Assembly: GCA_003153875.1 (NCBI GenBank)
Contig: PMBY01000473.1
Span: 9,852 to 34,882, forward strand
Direction: 5' to 3'
Length of the DNA stretch: 25,031 nucleotides
From: Myxococcales bacterium
Lineage (GTDB): Bacteria > Myxococcota > Polyangia > Fen-1088
Below are positions 15,530 to 24,591 of this stretch, in pieces. A program made the translations under genes and the position numbers. Every line of letters begins with the position of its first letter. Position 1 is the stretch's first letter. The notes beneath the pieces are model-generated. The model searched no databases, was not told the DNA's origin, and saw nothing but the letters and a program-made list of their open reading frames with translations.

Positions 15530-18343
15530 TCACTCCACCCGAATCGTGGTCACGCGCAGGCGATCTTTGCCGTCGTGAGCTGTGGGCGGCGTGACCGGCA
15601 TGCGGGCCGACTTCTTGAAAAGGCCCACGTACACCGTGTACAGGCCGGGCGGTGTATAGGCTGGGAACCCAATGCGCTGGTGGTCGCGAATGTGCTGCCC
15701 GGGCCGCCAGCGTTCGATGGGATAAGCGCCGTCCACCGGGACATGGTCCAAATTGCGGAAGCTGCCCCCAGGGCCGTCGAGGTGAAAAAACGGTCGCCAG
15801 CCGGCCGGCACGGGCGCCAGCGATTCGAAGTACACGGTCAGCTCGGTGTCACCGCCGCGGACAACCTCCGGCGATGAAAGGTCGTAGCCGGTCACGCGCA
15901 GGACTTCACCCATGCGTGCGTCGAGCGGATGGGTGGGCGCCGGCGCCGGCGTTCCTGGTGCCGACACGCCAGCCGCGATCTTCTCGCCGTAGCCCACTGG
16001 CAGCGACAGTAGGGCCACCCGCGTCCGCAGATCGGCCTTGAGCCGCGAGCACTCGGGCTCGCCCGCGGGCGTGCCCCACAGATCGCGCGCTTCGGCCGGA
16101 TCGTGGGCCAGGTCGTAGCACTCGGTGGTGTTGTCAGGCGTCCAGTTCCAGATCAGATGATGCGTGGCCGTGACCCAGGCCCGCCGCTTGACGTTGCCCT
16201 CGTAGCTGACCTCCTGGAACACGGGCTGTGGCGCCGCACCGTCGAGGCCTCCCGCCAGCAGGTCCACCGTGGAGCGGCCAAGGAACCCCGGCTGGTGCGG
16301 GCCGCGCGCCAGATTGACCAAAGTCGGCGCCAGGTCCACATGGCCCACCGGCGTGACAGAGCGCCGGGGCAGCAGGCCGGGCACGCGCACGATGAACGGA
16401 ACCTTGGTGTGGGGCGCGTACAGGTGATAGCCGTGGGCGCTTATGCCGTGCTCGCCCAGCGACTCGCCGTGATCGCCGGTGACGACAATCGCCGTCTTGT
16501 CCCACAGCCCCAAGCTCTTGAGCTCGTCGAGCACGCGGCCGAAATGATGGTCGGTGAACCAGATCTCGCCATCGTAAAGGTCGGCCTGGCCATCGCCGAA
16601 TGCGGGCGCCTCGGGGTGGCGTTGGTAATTGAGGTGCGGGTCATAGAAGTGCAACCACAGAAAGAACTTCTCTTGCCCGTGCTCGCGCAGAAATGCGATG
16701 CCGTCGTCGGCCATCTCGCGCGCGGAAGAGCCCACCGACTCCATGGGACCGTTGACGTTGACGTGCAAGGCTGCGCGCCGGTCGTCGTAGAAATCGATGC
16801 CGCGCTCGAAACCGCGGCGGTCGGCGCGGTTGAAGTAGAGATAGGCGTAGAAAGCCGCGGTGGTGTAGCCGAGATCGTGCAGCGCCTCGCCGATGGTGCG
16901 CATGCTGGGATCGATGCGCGGCCACCAGATGGACTCGTCCCACTTGATGGCTGACGGCCAGCGAGAGGTGGCGATGGCCGGCATCGAGTAGCGGGTCGAG
17001 GGCGCGTGCGCCCAGCCGTTCTCGAAGAGAACGCCCTCGCTGGCCAGCCGGTCGAGCACAGGCGAGGTCGGCCGCGGGTAGCCGTAGCAGCCCAGGTGAT
17101 CGGCGCGCAGGGTGTCGATGGTCACGAAGAGAAACTTGAGGTCCGCCGGCACCGAGGCTGGCACCGGGTGATAAAGCGGCGAGCGCAGCGCCTCGACGCT
17201 GGCGTCCTTGCCGTCGCAGTCCTGATCGATACCGTCATCGGGCCAGTCCTGGGCGCCCGGGTTGCGCCCGGGATCGTGGTCGTCGCAGTCGCCGCCGCCG
17301 AAAAAGCGCGAGTACCCGTCGTGGTCAAAGTCAAAGGTGCGCTGGCCCAGGGCCACCAGCTCACCAGTGAACCCCGCGTGCGCCGAGGCTGCCTTGCGCG
17401 CCGGCTCTGATTCGCTGACCACGAGCACGGTCGCGGCCGCCAGCACCGGCAGGCCCAGCAGTAGCACAACACGCAGCCAGGCGCGGCCCGCGGCGGGACT
17501 GCGTCGCAGGACCAAGGCCATGACCAGCGTGGCAAGCGCCAGCTCGACCACCACGAGTACCTCGTTCCACGCCACGAACTGAAAGTCCTGCGCCCAACGC
17601 GCACGAATCAGCAGCCCGGAGGGAACGCCGAACAGCAGCAGCGCTGTCCCCGTGGCCTTAAGCCAGGACAGACGAGGCCAGGCGAGACTGGCGCGGCTCA
17701 AGACCCAGGGCAGAAGGGCGGTGATCGTCCCGCCCAAGATCGAGCGCGCGACCCTCACGTCCCGAGGCAGAGGCGCGCGCGTACGCCAGACGATGAAGAA
17801 CACGCCCACCTCGAAACACAGGGCCGCAAGCGGCGCAAGCAGCAAGAGGCCAGCCGCGGTCACCGGCTTGCTCGCTGACCCTGGAGCGCTTGCAACTGTC
17901 TGCGATGTAGGTCGGAAAAATGGCAACGCGCGCGCCAGCGCTGGTGCGAGAATTCCCGCGACAGCCGTAGCCAGCAACGATGCCAGGGCCACGATGCCCG
18001 CGGCCAAGAAGCGGTTGTTGCGGTTTGCGGTCTCATAAAGGGCCACGACCGGCACAACCGCCGCCAGGCCGCCGACCACCAGCCAGCCGATCCCCGCAGT
18101 CACCCACCGGCTCGACCGCTGCCGTCCCCAGGCGCCCAGGCCCAGCAGCGCCGCCAGCACCACGCCGCCCGCCGCGCCGATCAGAAGATCGAACCCGGCC
18201 ACCAGGGCCACGCATGCAAGCAACGGCACTCCGCCGAGATGGCCGAGCCGTGCCGCCCGGATGCCGTCGACGATGCCTACCGCAGCCCCACTCAGGAGGG
18301 CGGCGCAATAGATCGTGGTCGAAAGGCTGCGGGGGCTGGACAC
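15530..18343 (-). CDS. Membrane-anchored sulfatase-like protein with MopE-type metal-binding segment
   Basis: A 937-residue protein with three parts. Residues about 10-310 carry around eight hydrophobic helices. Residues about 336-381 hold a MopE/DxDxDG-type segment (FDFDHDGYSRFFGGGDCDD, then DGIDQDCDGKD). From about 402 comes an alkaline-phosphatase/sulfatase-superfamily domain: VTIDTLRADHLGCYGY, HAPSTRYSMPAI, FLWLHFYDPHLNY, VVTGDHGESLGEHG and a metal-binding HG.HLY. At the nucleophile position Thr450 replaces the Cys/Ser of the CxPSR sulfatase motif, so a formylglycine sulfatase is unlikely; a phosphohydrolase or phospho-group transferase acting at the periplasmic face fits better. The C-terminal part (about 800-937) looks like a beta-sandwich (GLYTVYVGLFK). 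The start is a GTG at 18343 with an AGG about 6 bases upstream. Confidence 0.83.
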   Translation of the reverse strand: MSSPRSLSTTIYCAALLSGAAVGIVDGIRAARLGHLGGVPLLACVALVAGFDLLIGAAGGVVLAALLGLGAWGRQRSSRWVTAGIGWLVVGGLAAVVPVVALYETANRNNRFLAAGIVALASLLATAVAGILAPALARALPFFRPTSQTVASAPGSASKPVTAAGLLLLAPLAALCFEVGVFFIVWRTRAPLPRDVRVARSILGGTITALLPWVLSRASLAWPRLSWLKATGTALLLFGVPSGLLIRARWAQDFQFVAWNEVLVVVELALATLVMALVLRRSPAAGRAWLRVVLLLGLPVLAAATVLVVSESEPARKAASAHAGFTGELVALGQRTFDFDHDGYSRFFGGGDCDDHDPGRNPGAQDWPDDGIDQDCDGKDASVEALRSPLYHPVPASVPADLKFLFVTIDTLRADHLGCYGYPRPTSPVLDRLASEGVLFENGWAHAPSTRYSMPAIATSRWPSAIKWDESIWWPRIDPSMRTIGEALHDLGYTTAAFYAYLYFNRADRRGFERGIDFYDDRRAALHVNVNGPMESVGSSAREMADDGIAFLREHGQEKFFLWLHFYDPHLNYQRHPEAPAFGDGQADLYDGEIWFTDHHFGRVLDELKSLGLWDKTAIVVTGDHGESLGEHGISAHGYHLYAPHTKVPFIVRVPGLLPRRSVTPVGHVDLAPTLVNLARGPHQPGFLGRSTVDLLAGGLDGAAPQPVFQEVSYEGNVKRRAWVTATHHLIWNWTPDNTTECYDLAHDPAEARDLWGTPAGEPECSRLKADLRTRVALLSLPVGYGEKIAAGVSAPGTPAPAPTHPLDARMGEVLRVTGYDLSSPEVVRGGDTELTVYFESLAPVPAGWRPFFHLDGPGGSFRNLDHVPVDGAYPIERWRPGQHIRDHQRIGFPAYTPPGLYTVYVGLFKKSARMPVTPPTAHDGKDRLRVTTIRVE

Positions 18344-18376
18344 GTCAACCTATGGCTACCAGGGAAAACATTGGGT

Positions 18377-19339
18377 TCAAAGCCTGCAGCGCAGGAACGC
18401 GAACGGCGTGATCAGGCCGTTGGCCACAAGGGTGCGCACCCGCAGGATCACGGCCATGATGACCCCCAGCACGGGGTCGAGGCCAAGAAACTGGAAGAGG
18501 AAGAAGGAACTGCCTTCGGACACGCCCACGCGGGCCGGCAGAACCGCGGTCACGAATTCGGCCACATTCAGCGTCGCATAGGCAAGCGCCACTTGGCCGA
18601 AGCTGTAGCGCGCGCCCAGCGCCCGCAGCGCCACGGCGTAACTCGCCCATCCCGCCGTGCGCGCGACCATCTGGAGGAAGAAGACCTTGAGATAGGCGGC
18701 TGGTCGCTCATGCCAGAAGAGCTTGACCTCGCGGTCGATCTGGCGCGCCACCTCGCTCCAGCGGGCCGGATGTCGGCGCAGGATGGGAATCAGGTCCACC
18801 ACGCGCAAGAAACCTTTGGCGGCTCCGTAGCGAATGAAGAGCCACAAGCCGACATAGGGAACAAAGGCCAGCGCGTTGGCCGCCAGGATCACACCCACGT
18901 GAAAGCGATCGATCTCGCGGCACAGGGCCCAGCCGCACAGAGCCGCAGCCATCGAGAGCGCGGGACGCGAGATCTTGAACACGTAGTTCCAGATGATCGT
19001 GCCCGAAATGGCCGGCTGGGTACCGAACCGCTCACGCAGCAGAGTCCCCTTCAACACCTCGCCCGACTCCCAGGGCAGGATCAGGTTCAGCATGGAGCCG
19101 GCCGCGTTGACCGTGACGGCGAATCCCAGACCCAGGCGCTGGCGCATGACGACCCACAGGGCCACGGCGTCCGTCACCGACTCAATCCAGCCGAGCAGCA
19201 TCAGCATCGCCAGCGCCGGCCAGCCCACGCGTTGAAGCGCGCTGCCCACGGTGGCCCAGCCGATGCGGCCTAGCAGCCACGCCAGCCCGATCAGCGAAGC
19301 GGTCACGCACACGAGCTGGACCAAGGTCTTGCGTCGCAC
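18377..19339 (-). CDS. AglD / LPG-synthase-TM-like flippase family membrane protein
   Basis: A 320-residue polytopic protein with about seven to eight hydrophobic helices and the pattern of the UPF0104/lysylphosphatidylglycerol-synthase membrane domain: VNAAGSMLNLILPWESGEV in the middle and VLPARVGVSEGSSFFLF near the C-terminus. Members are associated with lipid or polyprenyl-glycan transfer or flipping; the substrate here is unknown. The start is a GTG at 19339 preceded by GGAGGGA (19346-19352 on the - strand), which fixes it. It lies between the radical SAM gene and the sulfatase-like gene (67 and 33 bp gaps), consistent with a shared envelope-modification task. Confidence 0.85.
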   Translation of the reverse strand: MRRKTLVQLVCVTASLIGLAWLLGRIGWATVGSALQRVGWPALAMLMLLGWIESVTDAVALWVVMRQRLGLGFAVTVNAAGSMLNLILPWESGEVLKGTLLRERFGTQPAISGTIIWNYVFKISRPALSMAAALCGWALCREIDRFHVGVILAANALAFVPYVGLWLFIRYGAAKGFLRVVDLIPILRRHPARWSEVARQIDREVKLFWHERPAAYLKVFFLQMVARTAGWASYAVALRALGARYSFGQVALAYATLNVAEFVTAVLPARVGVSEGSSFFLFQFLGLDPVLGVIMAVILRVRTLVANGLITPFAFLRCRL

Positions 19340-19407
19340 CTACTGTCCCTCCGTGTGCAGCGACAGCCCGCAGCCGATGGGCCAGAAGGTGCTCGGGTGG
19401 GCGATCT

Positions 19408-20409
19408 TCATGGTGGCCGGGAAACCCCGCGGGCCCTGTGCTTGATGAAGGGCCGGTAGCGCAGAAAGTAGTACGCGTAGCCCAAGCCGAATTGCACACG
19501 ACGCGGCCACGACAGCCCGTCGAAGCTCGGCCAGAACAGGTTGCATGTGCCACAGGGGGGGATCTGCTTGCGCCGGCCCGCGCGGTGCATGTCGCGGTAG
19601 GTGCGCGCACGCGGGCCGTTGTAGATGTCCAGGATCGATTCCTTGCGCGCGTCACCCCAGCCAAACTTCCCTTCCGTGTCCATGCAACACAGGGTGACCT
19701 GGCCGCTCGACAGGACATCGACGCGGGTCATGTGCTCGCAGGGAAACGACGGCACCGGCAGCGAGCTGTTCACGTCGCCCAGGTAGTTGAACAGCCCGAC
19801 GATCATGCAGTTGACCTTGCGCTGCTTGCAGTAGGCCACGAAGCGCGCCTGGTCGTCGGCAGTCGTGTCGTCGGTGCGGGTCATGCGCACCGTGATTTCG
19901 CGCGCCAGACGGTTTCGCCGCGAGGGATCGATGAAGTACTCGATGTTGTCCAGCGTGCGTTCCAGCCGCAGCCCCATGACCGCATGGTACTTGGCCGGAT
20001 CCAGGGTGTTGAGGCTGATGTAGAGGTGGTCGATGCCGATGCCCAGCAACTCGTCGACCCGCTTGGGCACCATGGCATAGCCGTTGCTGTAGAGCCGCAG
20101 CTTGGTGGCTGGCAGTCGCTCGCGCAGGTACGTCAGGCGCGGGACGATCTGTGGATCCATGAACGGCTCGCCGTTGAGAAACGGCTCGATGGCCTGCAAC
20201 TGGAAGGTGGCACAGTCGTCGATGATCTTGCGGTAGAGATCGTCCGACATCGTCTCCCGGTCGCGACTCATGACGCTGTTAGGACAGAACGCACACTTGG
20301 CATTGCACGCATTGGTGGTCTCGATGGCGACCAGGCGCGGGATCTCGCGCTTGTCGTGCAGGTGTTGAGGTCGGGTCGCTTCGATGGTTGGAAGGTCGCG
20401 GTTTTTCAT
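19408..20409 (-). CDS. Radical SAM/SPASM domain protein
   Basis: A 333-residue protein. It has a radical SAM cluster motif CNAKCAFC (Cys35, Cys39, Cys42), an ETTNACN lead-in and beta-strand marks such as FLNGEPFMDPQI and LYSNGYAMVP. The C-terminal SPASM-like region has CEH, VTLCCMD and PPCGTC cysteines that could hold extra Fe-S clusters. SPASM proteins modify peptides, sugars or other small molecules; here the envelope-type neighbours suggest a glycan or lipid substrate, but a ribosomally made peptide is not excluded. The ATG at 20409 is chosen because the family N-terminus begins here; the frame is open to 20802 but that extension overlaps the divergent gene. No clear Shine-Dalgarno is visible. 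It is the first gene of the six-gene - strand run. Confidence 0.87.
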   Translation of the reverse strand: MKNRDLPTIEATRPQHLHDKREIPRLVAIETTNACNAKCAFCPNSVMSRDRETMSDDLYRKIIDDCATFQLQAIEPFLNGEPFMDPQIVPRLTYLRERLPATKLRLYSNGYAMVPKRVDELLGIGIDHLYISLNTLDPAKYHAVMGLRLERTLDNIEYFIDPSRRNRLAREITVRMTRTDDTTADDQARFVAYCKQRKVNCMIVGLFNYLGDVNSSLPVPSFPCEHMTRVDVLSSGQVTLCCMDTEGKFGWGDARKESILDIYNGPRARTYRDMHRAGRRKQIPPCGTCNLFWPSFDGLSWPRRVQFGLGYAYYFLRYRPFIKHRARGVSRPP

Positions 20410-20613
20410 TGCGAAAAGGGAGGAGCCCGACGTACGGCGACGCGGGTCATGGCCTAGCCTACGTGCCGCAGACTCGGAGGCCAAGGGCAACCTATGGTCC
20501 CCTGATACCCTTTGCGACGCATCGTCGTCCCGCCAGGTAGCGCCATGTGCAAACCAAGTCCCGACGAGAAGTGGTTTCCCGACACGCAATCTCATGCTAG
20601 CAATCCCCGACAC

Positions 20614-21771
20614 ATGAAGCGACCATTGCGCGGCGCGATAGCTGGCTACGGATTCATCGCAGGCCAGGGCCACGCCCCGACCTACGCCAAGCACATGGGC
20701 AACGGCCGGGCGGTCGAGATCACAGCCATTGCCGACATCTGCGAAGCGCGCCGGCAGGCCGCGCACGAGATGTTCCCTTCTGCTCGCGTCTACCCGAACC
20801 ATGCCTCGCTACTCGCCGCCGAGGCTGGGGCGCTGGATTTCGTCGATATTGCGACCCCGCCGGTCCACCACGCTGAAATCGCGCACGCTGCGTTCGACCA
20901 GGGGCTGCACGTGCTGTGCGAGAAGCCCCTCGCGACCAGCGCGGAGGACGCTCAGGCCATGCTCCGGCGCGCGCGCGAGGCGCGCCGGGTGCTTTTCCCC
21001 TGTCACAACTACAAACATGCGCCGGTGGTCAAGGTCGTGCGCAGCGTTCTGGACGAGGGAATCATCGGTCCCGTGCACCTGGTGACCATGCAGACCTTCC
21101 GCAACACCCACGCCAAGGGCGTCAACGAATGGCGGCCCGACTGGCGCCGCGAGCGCGCGCTGTCGGGCGGTGGCATCGCCATGGATCACGGCAGCCACAC
21201 CTTCTACTTGGCCTTTGACTGGATGGCCGCCTACCCCACCACCCTCACCGCCCATTCTTCGACTGCCGACGGCCATGACACCGAGGACATCTTCGGCTGC
21301 ACCTTGACCTTCCCGACCGGCGTCGTGTCGGCCCACCTTTCGTGGACCGCGGGTGTGCGCAAGGTCATGTACACCCTACACGGCAAGAAGGGCGCAATCC
21401 GCGTGGAAGACGAGGATGTCGAGTTGGCCGTGCTGGAAGCGGGGCCTGGCGTGGTCGCGCCTGGATCACCGGGCCAGTGGCGCTTCGAGCGCCGGGTCGC
21501 GCCGTCTGATTGGATGGACGCCAGTCATGTCGGCTGGTTCGGCTCGCTCTTCGACGAATTCCGCGGCGCCGTCGCGCGCAGCGAGTACGTGGGCAAGGAC
21601 GCCCGCGAAGCCTGTCTCTGCGTCGAGCTCATCGAACGCGCCTACCGGTCCGCCGCCGAAGGCAGCCGCGTGGTCGAACTGCCCGAGGCCACCATGGATC
21701 GAGCCGCTCGCCCGCGCGCCCCACGACCGCTTCCGCAGGGCGAACTATGCGGCCGCGACCTGGGTGAGTGA
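20614..21771 (+). CDS. Gfo/Idh/MocA family NAD(P)-dependent oxidoreductase
   Basis: A 385-residue protein with the N-terminal Rossmann fold: RGAIAGYGFIAGQGHAPTYA (a GxGxxA-like nucleotide loop), DFVDIATPPVHHAEIA, and the catalytic-face HVLCEKPLAT with the Lys of the EKP motif. The C-terminal domain contains GGGIAMDHGSHTFYLAFDW, where the Asp and His fit the active-site positions. The family oxidises or reduces sugars, inositols and related compounds; the substrate is not determinable. The ATG at 20614 fits the family N-terminus; the 34-codon extension upstream does not. It is divergent from the radical SAM gene across a 204-bp spacer that shows no strong promoter or operator, so shared control is possible but unproven. 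Confidence 0.92.
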   Translation: MKRPLRGAIAGYGFIAGQGHAPTYAKHMGNGRAVEITAIADICEARRQAAHEMFPSARVYPNHASLLAAEAGALDFVDIATPPVHHAEIAHAAFDQGLHVLCEKPLATSAEDAQAMLRRAREARRVLFPCHNYKHAPVVKVVRSVLDEGIIGPVHLVTMQTFRNTHAKGVNEWRPDWRRERALSGGGIAMDHGSHTFYLAFDWMAAYPTTLTAHSSTADGHDTEDIFGCTLTFPTGVVSAHLSWTAGVRKVMYTLHGKKGAIRVEDEDVELAVLEAGPGVVAPGSPGQWRFERRVAPSDWMDASHVGWFGSLFDEFRGAVARSEYVGKDAREACLCVELIERAYRSAAEGSRVVELPEATMDRAARPRAPRPLPQGELCGRDLGE

Positions 21772-21794
21772 ATTCATCCCAAGGTACGCCCATC

Positions 21795-21947
21795 GCTGAG
21801 AACACAGAGGGGAGCGGGGAGCACACAGAGGCAGAAAACGGGGCCGCTCTACGGCGTTCCGAAGATGGACCTCTCAGGTTGCCACCCGGCACAAGGGCGG
21901 CGGCCGGCCCGCTCTGCGCCCTCTCCTCTCCCCTCTGTGTTCTCAGC
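21795..21947. repeat. Perfect 20-bp inverted repeat between convergent genes
   Basis: The left arm 21795-21814 (GCTGAGAACACAGAGGGGAG) is exactly complementary to the right arm 21928-21947. Pairing extends outward with two mismatches to 21787 and 21955, and a 7-bp inner pair (21812-21818 with 21908-21914) can form as well. The loop is about 113 bp. It may be a fossil MITE/REP-like element or a bidirectional stop and processing structure for the two convergent genes. An 8-bp direct repeat (GTGAATTC at 21768-21775 and 21971-21978) flanks the region but does not abut the arms. Confidence 0.8.
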
Positions 21948-21977
21948 CAGGGGCGTTCGAGAGCACGGAGGTGAATT

Positions 21978-23204
21978 CTACGGAATCGTCGAACTGAAAA
22001 GCAGATCCATCAAGGCCCGGCCCTTCAGCTTCTGGTACCGGCCGGACGCGCAGGTGGCTTCGTTGTAGCTTCGCAGGGTCGCATCGCCGGACACGCCTTC
22101 GCCGCAAACCATGAAGGGAACCGGGTCGCGGGTGTGCTTGCGCAGCTTGATGGGCACGGGATGGTCGGGCAGCACCATGATGCGCAGCTTGTCGTGGTGA
22201 ACCTTGCGATACTCGTCCAGAAAAACCTTTATGAGTCGGGCGTCGCAATCCTCGATGCCCTTGATCTTGTTGGGCAGGTCGCCCAGGTGGCCGCATTCGT
22301 CCACAGCCTCCACGTGAACGTAGACGAAATCGTTGCGGCGCAGAAGGTCCACTGCCGCGCGCGCCTTGTTCTCGTAGTTGGTGTCGAGAAATCCCGTGGC
22401 TCCCTCGGGGCGTAGCGACTCCATCTCGCCCAGCAGGCCGAGGCCCAGGATCACGTCCACCGCCGAAATGATACCGCCCTTCTTGCCGTGCAGTTTTTCG
22501 AACGACGGCATCTGCGGCTTGCGACCACCTGACCAGGGCCAGATGAGATTCGCCGGATTCTCCCCCCCTGCCCGCCGCTTCAGGTTTACGGGATGGTTCT
22601 CCAGAACTTCGCGCGACTTGAAGATCAGCCGGCAGAGAAGCTCGGCCGTCCGCTCGGCCTCAGGTTTGGCCGCCCGGGGAAGGATCTTCTTCCATTCCAA
22701 TCCATGCGACGAATCCGGCTTGTCGTAGGCCACATCAGGAGAGAATTCCTTGCCCACAAGATAGAGGATGTGGCGATAGGACACTCCCTTCTGGAGTCTG
22801 ATCTTGTCCGTTCCCATCTTCTCCGACAGGAACGCGATGAGCTCGGCCGCCTCGTGCTCGGAGATGTGGCCCGCTGAGTAGTCTTCGAGAATCTCTCCCT
22901 TGACCGTGATGAGGTTCATACGGAAGGCCACGGTTTGCTCGTCGAGCGGCACCCCCAGTCCGTAGCTCTCGATGGCGCCGCGTCCGGTGTACGCGCTGGC
23001 CAAGTCCCAGCCCAGTACCGACATGTTGGCCACGTCCGACGAGGTGGGAAACGGCTCGGGAAGAGTCACGAAGGTTCCGAACTGCGCCGCTTCCGCTAAC
23101 AAGTCCAGGGTGGGCGTGCGCGCAGCCTCGACCGGCGTCTTGCCGCCCAGCTCCGGCAGTGGGTAGTCGGCCATGCCGTCGATGAGAAAAACCACGTATT
23201 TCAT
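21978..23204 (-). CDS. apgM: ApgM-type 2,3-bisphosphoglycerate-independent phosphoglycerate mutase
   Basis: A 408-residue protein of the archaeal-type cofactor-independent phosphoglycerate mutase family (alkaline phosphatase superfamily). Marks are YVVFLIDGMADYPLPELGGK (Asp9 metal ligand), PFPTSSDVANMSVLGWD with the likely phosphoserine nucleophile Ser56, HVEAVDECGHLGD and VLPDHPVPIKLRKHTRDPVP. It interconverts 3- and 2-phosphoglycerate; some relatives instead act as homoserine kinase-like enzymes, which cannot be excluded. The ATG at 23204 has AGAAGGA 6 bases upstream; the 28-codon extension is discarded. It is the last gene of the - strand run, 19 bp after the aminotransferase. Confidence 0.88.
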   Translation of the reverse strand: MKYVVFLIDGMADYPLPELGGKTPVEAARTPTLDLLAEAAQFGTFVTLPEPFPTSSDVANMSVLGWDLASAYTGRGAIESYGLGVPLDEQTVAFRMNLITVKGEILEDYSAGHISEHEAAELIAFLSEKMGTDKIRLQKGVSYRHILYLVGKEFSPDVAYDKPDSSHGLEWKKILPRAAKPEAERTAELLCRLIFKSREVLENHPVNLKRRAGGENPANLIWPWSGGRKPQMPSFEKLHGKKGGIISAVDVILGLGLLGEMESLRPEGATGFLDTNYENKARAAVDLLRRNDFVYVHVEAVDECGHLGDLPNKIKGIEDCDARLIKVFLDEYRKVHHDKLRIMVLPDHPVPIKLRKHTRDPVPFMVCGEGVSGDATLRSYNEATCASGRYQKLKGRALMDLLFSSTIP

Positions 23205-23223
23205 GACGTCCTTCTGAGTCGTG

Positions 23224-24591
23224 TCAGACGGCAAACCACCGTTCGCGATCCACGCGATCAAATACCTCGCGCAGCACCGCCAGACCATTCTTGGCCGTGG
23301 CCTCGTCCATAGTCAACGCCGGCTGGATGCGGAAGTTGGCGGCGTAGGACATGGTGAGAAGACCGCGCCGCACGCACTCGTGGAAGATGCGCTCGGTCAC
23401 TGGCCGCGGCAGCGGCTCCTTGCTGGCCTTGTCCTTGACCAGCTCTACGCGCATGAACAGGCCCGAGCCCTGCACGCAGCCCACGAAGGGATAACGCTCC
23501 ACGAAGGTCTCCAGCTCGCGCAGCATGACGGCGCCAACCTGGGCCGAGTTTTCCACCAAGCGCTCGTCCGCAATGATCTTCAGCGCACTGGCCCCGGCCA
23601 TGGCGCCCAGCGGATTTCCGCCGTAGCTCGACGATGAACCCGAAGGATGGCTCCAGGGTTTGGCCGCGGAAATCTCATCGGTGGTCACGATGCCCGAAAG
23701 CGGGAATCCGCCGCCAAAGGCCTTGCCCACAGTCATGATGTCAGGCACGACGCCGCTGTGGTCCACGCCGAAGTTGCGGCCGGTGCGGCCCAACCCGGTG
23801 ATCATTTCGTCGGCGATGAGCAGCGCACCCAGATCGTGGGCCAAGTCCCGCACGGCCGGCAAGAACTCCTTGGGCGGAATGACGTTGCCCGAGGTGCCCT
23901 GCATGGGCTCGACAATCACCGCGGCGATCGAGCCGGCACTGCTCATGTGAATCTGCTTGCGCGCGAATTCCACGCAGGCCATCGAGCAACTGGGATAGGG
24001 CAGCTTGAGCGGACAGCGGTAGCAGTCCGCGTAGGGAACGCAGTGCGAGCCTGGCAGCATAGGCCCCAGTTTCTCCTTGAAACGCGAACCCATGAGCGAG
24101 AGCGCGCCCATGGTTTTGCCGTGAAAGCCGCCCCAGAAGCTGACGAATTCGTGCTTGCCGGTGTGGCACTTGGCCAGACGCAAGGCGCTCTCAACCGCCT
24201 CGGCGCCGCTGGAATAGAGCTGCAGCCTGTGCAACTTGGGCGAGGGTGAGAATGTCGCCAGGCGCTCGCACAGGTCGACGCGCGGCTCGCTGGTGAGTGC
24301 GCCCACTGACACGCGCGCCACCTGGTCCTGCAACGCCTTGACGTAGCTGGGGTGCGAGTGCCCCAGGGCGTTGACCGCGATTCCGCCAATGAAGTCGAGG
24401 TAGGTATTGCCATCGACGTCGGTGATGGCGCTGCCGCGTGCCTCGGCCACCGCGATCCCGGCCATGAGCGCATAGCCCTGCAGGCCAGGCGCGATGTGAG
24501 CATCCTCGCGCTTGCGCAGCGCCTGGCTGCGCGGGCCAGGAACAGCAGTGACGATGTTGGGTTTCTGATTCTTGGGTTGCGACGGGTTCAT
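23224..24591 (-). CDS. Class III PLP-dependent aminotransferase
   Basis: A 455-residue aminotransferase related to acetylornithine and 4-aminobutyrate aminotransferases. Visible are the N-terminal DVDGNTYLDFIGGIAVNALG, the phosphate-binding SSGAEAVESALRLAK (about 127-141), IADEMITGLGRTG (Asp261 for the PLP ring nitrogen), and Lys290 in TVGKAFGGGFPLSG for the Schiff base. A cysteine-rich insert YADCYRCPLKLPYPSCSMAC (Cys190, 193, 202, 206) is typical of one branch of the family, some members of which are amino acid racemases, so the substrate is uncertain. The ATG at 24591 overlaps the upstream gene stop (ATGA); the extended frame to 24768 lies inside that gene and is rejected. Confidence 0.9.
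   Translation of the reverse strand: MNPSQPKNQKPNIVTAVPGPRSQALRKREDAHIAPGLQGYALMAGIAVAEARGSAITDVDGNTYLDFIGGIAVNALGHSHPSYVKALQDQVARVSVGALTSEPRVDLCERLATFSPSPKLHRLQLYSSGAEAVESALRLAKCHTGKHEFVSFWGGFHGKTMGALSLMGSRFKEKLGPMLPGSHCVPYADCYRCPLKLPYPSCSMACVEFARKQIHMSSAGSIAAVIVEPMQGTSGNVIPPKEFLPAVRDLAHDLGALLIADEMITGLGRTGRNFGVDHSGVVPDIMTVGKAFGGGFPLSGIVTTDEISAAKPWSHPSGSSSSYGGNPLGAMAGASALKIIADERLVENSAQVGAVMLRELETFVERYPFVGCVQGSGLFMRVELVKDKASKEPLPRPVTERIFHECVRRGLLTMSYAANFRIQPALTMDEATAKNGLAVLREVFDRVDRERWFAV

Noticed and set aside
21768..21978. GTGAATTC direct repeats as target-site duplication of a mobile element
   Set aside because: The 8-mers do not abut the inverted-repeat arms, and one overlaps each gene end, so chance is a sufficient explanation.
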